The translations under genes were made by a program, and so were the position numbers. 64,000 bases of DNA from Jejuia sp043557195 (GTDB taxonomy: Bacteria; Bacteroidota; Bacteroidia; Flavobacteriales; Flavobacteriaceae), in assembly GCA_043557195.1 (NCBI GenBank), contig CP121314.1, positions 682,001 to 746,000 on the forward strand, read 5' to 3'. Shown here piece after piece: positions 36,891 through 44,813 of this stretch. Numbering within the stretch: the stretch's first letter is position 1; the number at the start of each line of letters is the position of its first letter. The notes under the pieces are model-generated. The model was not told the DNA's origin and made no database searches. It saw only the letters and a list, made by a program, of their open reading frames with translations.

Positions 36891-37927
36891 CTCTTTATTG
36901 TTAGTTTTTGATTTTTTGCTTTAGCGTTAGGTATTATAAGTTTATCCTTTTTAATTACAATAGGCTCGATGCATAAGTAGGGTTCAGAATACTTTTCTGA
37001 ACTGTGATAAGCATTAAAGTATTGTCCGCTTTCACCTAAAAAGAGTTGGTTGCTAAAAACAACCTGAGTAGGTGGTGCGTATCCATGTTTTTCAGGATAT
37101 TTAGTCTTAACATTCAAATCTGCTTCGGCCTCTATAAAAGTATATTTTGGATTAGTACTATCCCATTGCCATGGCCCTAATGGATGTGATGCAGTTAAAT
37201 GAAACACTTTTACAACATAACCACCATAAAACTGAGAGAATAGCATGTGGTAAACACCATTAATATTTGTTATTTGCGGAGCATCAATAAATTTATAATT
37301 TTTACCTAAATATTTAGGCCCTAACAATTCCTTAGGCTTGGTTTTTAAACTTGCAGTTTCTACATCTATTTCAGCAATAAAAACCCTACCATCCATATCA
37401 AAAGTTACATAAACTTCATCATGGGTTTTACCCATGGTTAAACTACCATGGTTACTTAAAACTAAAGGTGCATCTTTGTTAAGGACTTTGTATTCTCCGG
37501 TTAACACATCACTAACAGCTATACCAAATCCTGTTTTTTGGTATGGATTTTCCTTATTATTTCTATTATTAAAAGTGAAGTAATATTTGTTTTTTATTTT
37601 TTTAATTTCAGGGGCAAACCAACCATCCTTGTACCAAGCATCATCTGGGATTTTAGACACATCAATCAGTTGTTTTACTACATTCCAACTACTAAAATTC
37701 TTGCTAGTGTATAGATTTGGCCCTGAATAACCCGTAAATGGATTTTTATACTCTGTTCCTACTAAAAAATAAGATTCATTTTCATAAAAAATAAAAAAAT
37801 CTTTCATACCGTAAACATTAATACCATTACTTATGGGGTTAGCCCAAGATAGCTCTTTATCGGTTTTCTTCGGAACACCGCAACCAACTAAAAGAAAGGT
37901 TATTATATAATATATATGGAACTTCAT
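36887..37927 (-). CDS. GH43-like five-bladed beta-propeller lipoprotein
   Basis: This 346-residue protein has a lipobox ITFLLVGC. Repeated propeller blades are visible (DFFIFYENESYFLVGTEY, WFAPEIKKIKNKYYFTFNN, FIDAPQITNINGVYHMLFSQ). The sequence resembles GH43/GH117-type folds, with acidic residues in KDFFIF, FAPEI and FIDAPQ. It overlaps the beta-helix gene by four bases. It is the first gene of the leftward arm. Activity on anhydrogalactose or arabinose-type ends is possible but not shown by the sequence. Confidence 0.7.
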   Translation of the reverse strand: MKFHIYYIITFLLVGCGVPKKTDKELSWANPISNGINVYGMKDFFIFYENESYFLVGTEYKNPFTGYSGPNLYTSKNFSSWNVVKQLIDVSKIPDDAWYKDGWFAPEIKKIKNKYYFTFNNRNNKENPYQKTGFGIAVSDVLTGEYKVLNKDAPLVLSNHGSLTMGKTHDEVYVTFDMDGRVFIAEIDVETASLKTKPKELLGPKYLGKNYKFIDAPQITNINGVYHMLFSQFYGGYVVKVFHLTASHPLGPWQWDSTNPKYTFIEAEADLNVKTKYPEKHGYAPPTQVVFSNQLFLGESGQYFNAYHSSEKYSEPYLCIEPIVIKKDKLIIPNAKAKNQKLTIKR

Positions 37928-38105
37928 AATAAACGGATAGGTTTTAAAGCTAAATTATAGTTTGCATAAAAAAGTAACTAGCCTGTTTCTTCTTTGAATT
38001 AGCTAAATCATCCAACCCGTACCAAAAAACTAAAAGAAAGACCATTAACGCCAATTGAAAACCTTAATTGAAAATAACTTTGACATAATTGAAAACCTTT
38101 ATATT
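37928..38105. promoter_or_regulatory. Divergent promoter region of the two arms of the polysaccharide locus
   Basis: This stretch of 178 bases lies between the two divergent operons. On the plus strand TAACTTTG (38075-38082) matches the Bacteroidota -7 element TAnnTTTG and is 23 bases before the chosen TTG start at 38106. A clear -33 TTTG at the right spacing is not seen. Confidence 0.45.
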
Positions 38106-39593
38106 TTGAAATACAAACAACTATTTTTTTTTATGTTTTATGTGATTAGTTCGCTTCTGTATGCACAAACGACAAACAATAGCAAACCTAATATTCTATG
38201 GATTTATGTTGAAGACCTTAATCCTGTTTTAAGTTGTTACGGCGAAACTATCAATCCCACACCTAACATTGACAAACTTGCCGAAAATGGTGTATTATTT
38301 AAACAAGCTTTTACTCCTGCTCCTGTTTGTTCTGCCGCACGTTCCGCAATTATAACAGGTACGATGCCTACTACTTTTGGAACACATAATCATCATTCAT
38401 CAAGAACTGTTGAGGACGCTATTTTCTTGCCAGAAGGCGTGAAAACTATCCCAGAGCTTTTTAAAGCCAATGGGTACAACACATTCAACCATGGCAAAGA
38501 TGATTATAACTTTATTTACAATAGAAAAGACTTATACAATGACACTATTGAAACGGACTTTTGGTATACGTTTGCTGGCACTGGTAATTGGCTAGAACCG
38601 CTTACTGAAAACCAACCTTTTTTTGGACAAATTCAGCTTAACGGAGGAAAGCATGGGTTAGCCCAAACCTATAAAAGCATAAAAAGTAAAATAACTCCTA
38701 TTGATAGAAACCTAGTAAAACTTCCACCTTATTATCCTAATATACCTTCAGTGCATGAGGATTTTGCGAGACATTATGATGCAGCCCGTTATACGGATAT
38801 TGAAGTAGCTAAAATTATTGACCAACTAAAAGACAAAAATTTACTCAACAATACTTATGTGTTTTTCTTTACAGATCATGGCTATAAAGGCATAAGGCAC
38901 AAACAATTTTTATATGACGGTGGTACGCAAATACCCTTAATAGTTGCCTATTTTGGTAAAGGTTCCAAAATAAAAAAAGGTAGCAAAAGAAACGATTTAG
39001 TAAATGGTATAGATATTGGCACTACCGCTCTCGCCATAGCAAACATAAATATTCCAAAATACATGGAAGGTAAAAACATATTTGATACCGATTATAAAAG
39101 AGATTATGTTGTTACAACAAGAGATAGATGTGATTTTTCAATTGATAGAATTAGGGCTATACGCACTAAAAACTTCAAATACATAAAAAACTATATGCCA
39201 TATCGCTCTTACACCCAACCTTCATATAGAGATCAACGCGCAGAATTTGTAGATATCAAAAAGGCTTTTGAAAATAAAGAACTTAACCCTGTTCAAGCAA
39301 AATATTGGCTACCCAACAAACCAGAAGAAGAACTTTACGATTTAGCAAATGATCCGCATGAAATAAATAATCTTGCTAGTAATAAAAAATACGCATCAAT
39401 TTTGCAAGAGCATAGAGATGTACTAACGAACTGGACGCTATCTTTTGGAGACAAAGGCAGCGAACCTCAAAACATTTATTCGTTAAAATTCATATACGAC
39501 AGATGGGGAGAACGCTGCGTTAACGAAGAGTTTGATATGGTAAAAAATCTAAAAATTAAAAACACCCCCAAACGTAACTTAAAAAACAACTAA
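38106..39593 (+). CDS. Sulfatase (S1 family) with CSAAR active site
   Basis: The TTG at 38106 is chosen: it gives a clean signal peptide (MKYKQLFFFMFYVISSLLYAQ) and lies just downstream of a promoter-like TAACTTTG. The in-frame TTG at 38055 would place that element inside the gene. The product has 495 residues. The active-site motif is CSAAR (within PAPVCSAARSAIITG), a variant with Ala in place of the usual Pro. PNILWIYVEDLNPVLSCYGE supplies metal ligands, and FFTDHGYKG has Asp-His. It ends one base before the next gene (TAA directly followed by ATG). Confidence 0.9.
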   Translation: MKYKQLFFFMFYVISSLLYAQTTNNSKPNILWIYVEDLNPVLSCYGETINPTPNIDKLAENGVLFKQAFTPAPVCSAARSAIITGTMPTTFGTHNHHSSRTVEDAIFLPEGVKTIPELFKANGYNTFNHGKDDYNFIYNRKDLYNDTIETDFWYTFAGTGNWLEPLTENQPFFGQIQLNGGKHGLAQTYKSIKSKITPIDRNLVKLPPYYPNIPSVHEDFARHYDAARYTDIEVAKIIDQLKDKNLLNNTYVFFFTDHGYKGIRHKQFLYDGGTQIPLIVAYFGKGSKIKKGSKRNDLVNGIDIGTTALAIANINIPKYMEGKNIFDTDYKRDYVVTTRDRCDFSIDRIRAIRTKNFKYIKNYMPYRSYTQPSYRDQRAEFVDIKKAFENKELNPVQAKYWLPNKPEEELYDLANDPHEINNLASNKKYASILQEHRDVLTNWTLSFGDKGSEPQNIYSLKFIYDRWGERCVNEEFDMVKNLKIKNTPKRNLKNN

Positions 39594-40571
39594 ATGAAAC
39601 CCTTACTGCTTTTTAGTTTTCTATTCTTGATAGCAAAACAAAACTATGCGCAAACCAAAGTCTCAAGGGTTGAAGCTTTTGGTTATAAGAACTGCATACT
39701 CTTAGAAAACAAAAAAGTAAAAGTAATATTAGATCCCAATGTTGGTGGTCGTGTTTTAACATACGAGCTTAATGGAAAAAACATCCTTTTTGAAAACCCT
39801 TCATTAAATGGGCGAATTTGGAAAAAAGGCAAACCAACTTTTGAAGTAAGCGCAGGAAGGTTTGATATAGGTCCAGAAAAAACAACACCTTTTAGAGCAA
39901 GTTTTTTCAATACCTGGAAAGGCGAAATAACAGGACTAAATTCTGCTAAATTAACAAGCAAAAAGGACACAATACTTGGAGTTCAATTAATACGGGAGTT
40001 TTATTTAGACAACAAGTCCTCACATTTAAAATGTGTTCAACATATTAAAAACATAAGTGACACAATTCAAAACTACGCACACTGGAGCCGCACTTTTGCT
40101 AAAGGCGGAGGTATTTGTTTGGTGCCTCTAAACCCAAACAGCCGCTTGCCTAAAGGATACGCTATTTATCAATTTGGCACTAGTTTAATTGATTTTAATC
40201 CTCCTAAAGAAAATGCGCTTAGAGTTCGTGATGGGGTTTTAGAAATACTAGATACTCCTAAGAATCCAAAATTTGTAATGGACAGTAACCAAGGCTGGAT
40301 TGCTTACAACTCGAAAGATGATTTATTGTTTATCAAAACCTTTAAAGCTGACAAAAACGTAATATATGGTGATATGATGAACAATCAAGTCTCCATTTGG
40401 TATTACAAAGATGAAAAATGCGAAATTGAACCAATAGGCCCAATTGAAAGCATTCTACCTGGAGAAATTGCTAGCTTCACTGAAGATTGGTGGCTTTTGG
40501 AAAATAAATATCCAGAAGGCAGAAAATTAAACTTAAAAAAAATCAAAGACATCGTAAACAATTTAAAATGA
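39594..40571 (+). CDS. Secreted DUF4380-like protein, mutarotase-like fold
   Basis: This 325-residue protein has a signal peptide ending NYAQ. The sequence VKVILDPNVGGRVLTYELNGKNILFENPSL and SAGRFDIGPEK suggests a galactose-mutarotase-like beta-sandwich of the DUF4380 type. Activity is unknown. It could act as a sugar epimerase or as an accessory binding protein. It is tightly packed: it starts right after the sulfatase stop and overlaps the GH43 gene by four bases, so it belongs to the same pathway. Confidence 0.65.
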   Translation: MKPLLLFSFLFLIAKQNYAQTKVSRVEAFGYKNCILLENKKVKVILDPNVGGRVLTYELNGKNILFENPSLNGRIWKKGKPTFEVSAGRFDIGPEKTTPFRASFFNTWKGEITGLNSAKLTSKKDTILGVQLIREFYLDNKSSHLKCVQHIKNISDTIQNYAHWSRTFAKGGGICLVPLNPNSRLPKGYAIYQFGTSLIDFNPPKENALRVRDGVLEILDTPKNPKFVMDSNQGWIAYNSKDDLLFIKTFKADKNVIYGDMMNNQVSIWYYKDEKCEIEPIGPIESILPGEIASFTEDWWLLENKYPEGRKLNLKKIKDIVNNLK

Positions 40572-42016
40572 AAAAAAACATATTTATAAAGGTAATACTT
40601 GTATTTAGCTTAAGCTTCTCTTTTGGGCAAAAGAAAAACACAAACACCAATCCTTACCCCTACAATAACCCCGTAATTACACATATGTACACTGCAGATG
40701 CATCACCACACGTTATGCCAGATGGTCGAGTTTGGATGGTAACCTCTGTAGATCATGAAGATGGTGGTGGCTACAGTACTATGCATAAATACCACACATT
40801 CTCCTCAAAAGATATGGTAAACTGGGTAGACCATGGAGAAGTGCTAAATGTTTATGATGTTATGGGGCGAGACGATGAACCAGAAGGAGAAAATTGGGCA
40901 CTTTGGGCACCAGATATGGTATATTACGAAGGTAAATATTATTTATATTTTCCTGTAAGAATAGTAATTGGTAAAGATGGAGGCGAGGGTAAAAGAAAGG
41001 TTAACTCCTACATTGCTGTTGCTGTTAGCGATGCGCCTGACAAAAAGTTTAAAGTAATTAATCCCAAAATTGAGGGCACAAAAGGCATTGACCCATCGGT
41101 ATTTATTGACGATGATGGTGAAAAGTATCTCTATTATGGGCAGCACATGGGCGCAAAACTAAAAGATAACATGACAGAACTAGATGGTAAACCAGTAAAA
41201 ATGGAAGTTGACGACCACCGCTTTATGGAAGCTATCTGGATGAATAAAAAGGCTGGAAAATACTATCTATCATACCATTCACACTATGACAAACCCATAA
41301 ACCCTGATAATCCTGATGATCTATTTAGAAGAAAATCTAGATTAGACTATGTTGTTGGAGACAGCCCTCTCGGGCCTTTTAAATATAAAGGTATTTTAAA
41401 CTATGAGTTAGGTGTTAACGTAAATGAGGGACCAAAATTACCTGGAAAAAACTATGTTCCATGGCGTTTGTATCAATCTAACCACGGTGGAATTGTAGAA
41501 TATCATGGTAATGAATATTTATTTTACCATACTTCTGCCCTATCCTCTTGGAGACAAGATGTGTTTAAAGGCCCTGGAACTTGGACACAACGCTCCGTTT
41601 GTATTGATAAAATTATTTATGATGAATCTGGTACTATACGACCAGTTCAGCAAACGTTAAGTAGCGTGAATCCTGTTAAGGTAAATCAGCCCTTTGAAAT
41701 AAAACTAGACACAAATACAAAATCTATTAAAAACAATATTATTAAGTTTGAAAACATCGATCTAGGCACTGGATATTATTATGCAGATATAAAAACCAAA
41801 GGTGTTAAAAACAGCATAAAATGTGAAATTCGATTAGATAAACCCGACGGAGAACTTATAGGCTCTTTCGTGATTAAAAAAGATGGCCTTTCCGAAACTC
41901 TTTTGAGAAATGCTAAAGGAAAGCGACATGTATATTTTGTGTTTAAACAAGCTCTAAATGAATCCACAGTAATAAAATCTGCTCGCTTTTTTGCAGGCTC
42001 ACCAAGTAGTATGTAA
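40568..42016 (+). CDS. GH43 family glycosidase with C-terminal carbohydrate-binding module
   Basis: This 482-residue protein has a signal peptide ending SFGQ. The propeller carries the GH43 acids in YTADASPHV (base), GIDPSVFIDDDG (pKa modulator) and FMEAIWMNK (acid). From about residue 375 a beta-sandwich (FENIDLGTGYYYADIKTKG ... IRLDKPDGELIGSFVI) looks like a CBM6-type module. GH43 members act mainly on arabinose- or xylose-type linkages but also on galactans. It is followed by a strong terminator, so it ends the first transcription unit of the rightward arm. Confidence 0.82.
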   Translation: MKKNIFIKVILVFSLSFSFGQKKNTNTNPYPYNNPVITHMYTADASPHVMPDGRVWMVTSVDHEDGGGYSTMHKYHTFSSKDMVNWVDHGEVLNVYDVMGRDDEPEGENWALWAPDMVYYEGKYYLYFPVRIVIGKDGGEGKRKVNSYIAVAVSDAPDKKFKVINPKIEGTKGIDPSVFIDDDGEKYLYYGQHMGAKLKDNMTELDGKPVKMEVDDHRFMEAIWMNKKAGKYYLSYHSHYDKPINPDNPDDLFRRKSRLDYVVGDSPLGPFKYKGILNYELGVNVNEGPKLPGKNYVPWRLYQSNHGGIVEYHGNEYLFYHTSALSSWRQDVFKGPGTWTQRSVCIDKIIYDESGTIRPVQQTLSSVNPVKVNQPFEIKLDTNTKSIKNNIIKFENIDLGTGYYYADIKTKGVKNSIKCEIRLDKPDGELIGSFVIKKDGLSETLLRNAKGKRHVYFVFKQALNESTVIKSARFFAGSPSSM

Positions 42017-42042
42017 AAGAAGCCATTTAATAGATATTAGAT

Positions 42043-42073
42043 AAAAGGTTAACTATTAAAGGTTAACCTTTTT
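42043..42073 (+). terminator. Rho-independent terminator after the GH43 gene
   Basis: AAAAGGTTAAC (42043-42053) pairs with GTTAACCTTTT (42062-42072) around an 8-base loop, with the stem running into a T tract. Confidence 0.8.
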
Positions 42074-42196
42074 CGTTCTCCAACATTTCTCACAAGCCAA
42101 CTAGGTGAAAACAAAAACACTTGATTTAAGTACTTATACGCTAAGTACTACTAAAAGATATTTTTAAATTCACAAAAAAACTAAAATCGTGCTATT

Positions 42197-44722
42197 ATGA
42201 AAAAAATCTTACATTTTCTTTTTATTACAATTACATCATGTGCATTCGCACAATTAGAGCATTATGATTGGCCTACTGGAACAGGAGAAGCTCTCCTTTC
42301 AGATAAGTATGAAGTATATGTAAAACTTGGTTCAAACCCAGAAGAACAGGTTGAAGTTCTCATGTCTGAAGCCGACCCAAATGATGTTCAATATGATGGA
42401 CAGGGTAATGAATTACTGGGTAGAACATTTTCGTATGCTGCAGTATCTTACAATAATATTGCAAATCCTGCTTTAACTTTTAGAGTTGTAAAAATCTTCG
42501 GAAATACTTCAACGAGTGTAGAAATCACCCCAAAAAGTTACAATATCACTCCTACAGTAAGCAATAATGAGGTTACATTTACTGTAAACAGCCCTAACAA
42601 ATACCTTTCAATAAATTTTGCCGATACCGCAAATGAAACGAACAACCACAAGTGGATAAAGCACATGCTCACCATCTATGTAGACCCTGCAGAAGAAAAC
42701 AAACCTGTAGTAAATGGAACATCAGTAGTAGAATATTCGAATACATTATCTCCTACTGCGCTACAAAACGCTACTACACTCTACTTTCCTTCTGGCTACC
42801 ATAACCTTCGGGATTATGCCTTTGGAAGTTCTGTTATAGATTTTGATGGTATTATTTACTTAGCCTCTAATAAAAATATATATCTAGAGGGCGGTGCCTT
42901 TGTAGAAGGTCTAGTAAGTAGAACGGCCTTCAATACATCTAACCAAAAGTTATATGGTCGTGGTGTTTTAAGCGGACGTCAATATGAATGGCAGTTACCT
43001 GATGGCACGAAACCTTACGGAGAAATTGTAAGACTTGGGGAAGGTGCAGAAGTAATAGGTGTCCATCTAATAGATACGCCTAAACATGGTATTGTGGGCA
43101 GAGATAATATGTTGGTTGAAAATATAAAATTTCTAGGTTGGCATGCCAATAATGATGGTATCCGCATTGGATCTGGTAGCGAAATTCGCAATAGTTTTAT
43201 GCGTTGTGTGGATGATTTCTTCTATAACTACAACATATATGTCCATGACTGTGTGTTTTGGGCTGGACACAACGGTGCTATACTAACTTATGGTTGGGCT
43301 TCTATTGATACAGGATCATCTTTTTTAGAAGATATCGACATCATCAACCCCGAGTGGCGCGGTTTAGGTAATAATAATGGTTTAATTGCCGCTCAGTGCA
43401 ATCTAGATTTTAATCCTATTGACTATGGCACTGGAGAAACCACAACAACATTTAGAAATATTAGAATAGAAGGTTCAATACCTGGTCTAACTAATGTAAA
43501 GCCACGTTCGTCTAGCAATGGTATTCCAGAAGCTGCTCAAGTTCCTGCAGCAAGTTTAGGATACTTAGGAGATATTCAATTTGAAAATATTACTGTTGAA
43601 AACCAATTTTCTAAAGGACGGTTAAGAGGGCAAGCTAATGCTACTTCTGGAGGTGATACTTTTTTTACCAAAAATATAAACTTCACAGATATTACAATTG
43701 GCGGTACAAAGGTACACGAAGGTAATAAAGGGTTGTTTTTTGATATTGAAGCAAGTACAACCCAAAACATTACTTTTGATCCTGATGACGGTTCTTCAAC
43801 TTCATCAACATATACCGAAAATTTTGATACTGTTACTTTGAACAGCGTTTTACAAAACGGTTCAAATCCAGGCTTAGATCAAACCTATTTTAGCCAAATA
43901 CCTGCTGGGGATGGTGAATGGTACACCGTACAAGGATTCGGTACAACAGATTTTGGAATTCAACCTAATGGAGGTAATAATTTCCAATATGTAAGTAGAA
44001 TAAGTACAACACAATTCGCACGAGGTTTAGCTTATGTTTACAATAACACCGATGATTCTGCAACTGGTATTTATACACTAAGTTTTGACTATTTCTTTGA
44101 TACAGCTTTTGATAATGCAAGTACAACCAACGATAGATTTGGGTATCGCATTTGGGGTATTAGTTCTGAAACACCTGATGGTGTTTTTCCACTATCAAGT
44201 GGATCTGGAGATTTTGGAGATAATAATTCTACTAATTATGGAGGAACAGATGGTATTGACTTAACTGGTGGTCACACACATTTAGTCCATACTGACACCT
44301 GGGCAAACTCAGGAGACATACTTGTTGATTTAGGTGCAGCTGGCACTTATGATTATTTTATTTTTGTGTTTGGTCAAGTTTTTGGCACCGCACAAACAGG
44401 AAATCCAGTTGAAACCTATTTTGGTATTGATAATGTGGTTTTACCAACACAGTCTAATCCGCAATCCTTATCCACAAAAGATATAGAAGCGTCTAAACAA
44501 TTATCATTTTTCCCAAATCCAGTAAACAATATTTTAACGCTCAGAAATGTTAATGGCAACTACTCATACAAGATTTATGATGTTTCTGGAAAAGTTTTAA
44601 AAACATCTAACAATGAAGTTTCTAAAAATATAAATGTAGAGTATTTAAATAATGGCATTTACTTTTTAGAAGTTATCAATAATAATGAAATTAGCAGCAC
44701 TTTAAAAATCATTAAACAATAA
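42197..44722 (+). CDS. Secreted beta-helix glycosidase-like protein with accessory domain and type IX sorting tail
   Basis: This 841-residue protein has a signal ending AFAQ. Residues about 20-160 form a beta-sandwich (HYDWPTGTGEALLSDKYEVY), 160-530 a right-handed beta-helix with NNDGIRIG, VDDFFYN and GHNGAILTYGW as likely active-site segments, and 540-760 an extra beta-rich domain (YTENFDTVTL ... IDNVVLPTQ). A type IX secretion sorting tail (FPNPVNNILTLRN...) follows. The beta-helix suggests a GH28/GH49-like hydrolase, probably surface-bound or released to attack the polymer. It is a close paralogue of the next gene. Confidence 0.8.
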   Translation: MKKILHFLFITITSCAFAQLEHYDWPTGTGEALLSDKYEVYVKLGSNPEEQVEVLMSEADPNDVQYDGQGNELLGRTFSYAAVSYNNIANPALTFRVVKIFGNTSTSVEITPKSYNITPTVSNNEVTFTVNSPNKYLSINFADTANETNNHKWIKHMLTIYVDPAEENKPVVNGTSVVEYSNTLSPTALQNATTLYFPSGYHNLRDYAFGSSVIDFDGIIYLASNKNIYLEGGAFVEGLVSRTAFNTSNQKLYGRGVLSGRQYEWQLPDGTKPYGEIVRLGEGAEVIGVHLIDTPKHGIVGRDNMLVENIKFLGWHANNDGIRIGSGSEIRNSFMRCVDDFFYNYNIYVHDCVFWAGHNGAILTYGWASIDTGSSFLEDIDIINPEWRGLGNNNGLIAAQCNLDFNPIDYGTGETTTTFRNIRIEGSIPGLTNVKPRSSSNGIPEAAQVPAASLGYLGDIQFENITVENQFSKGRLRGQANATSGGDTFFTKNINFTDITIGGTKVHEGNKGLFFDIEASTTQNITFDPDDGSSTSSTYTENFDTVTLNSVLQNGSNPGLDQTYFSQIPAGDGEWYTVQGFGTTDFGIQPNGGNNFQYVSRISTTQFARGLAYVYNNTDDSATGIYTLSFDYFFDTAFDNASTTNDRFGYRIWGISSETPDGVFPLSSGSGDFGDNNSTNYGGTDGIDLTGGHTHLVHTDTWANSGDILVDLGAAGTYDYFIFVFGQVFGTAQTGNPVETYFGIDNVVLPTQSNPQSLSTKDIEASKQLSFFPNPVNNILTLRNVNGNYSYKIYDVSGKVLKTSNNEVSKNINVEYLNNGIYFLEVINNNEISSTLKIIKQ

Positions 44723-44763
44723 ACATACAACTCGCTCATATTTCTATCATAATCTCACAATTG

Positions 44764-44784
44764 AGCTAGTTTTAGCTTTTTTAC
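44764..44784 (+). terminator. Weak terminator between the two beta-helix paralogues
   Basis: A five-base-pair stem (AGCTA/TAGCT, loop GTTT) is followed by a run of T. The stem is short, so termination may be partial. Confidence 0.4.
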
Positions 44785-44813
44785 TATTAAAACGATCACA
44801 AAACTCTAAAAAA

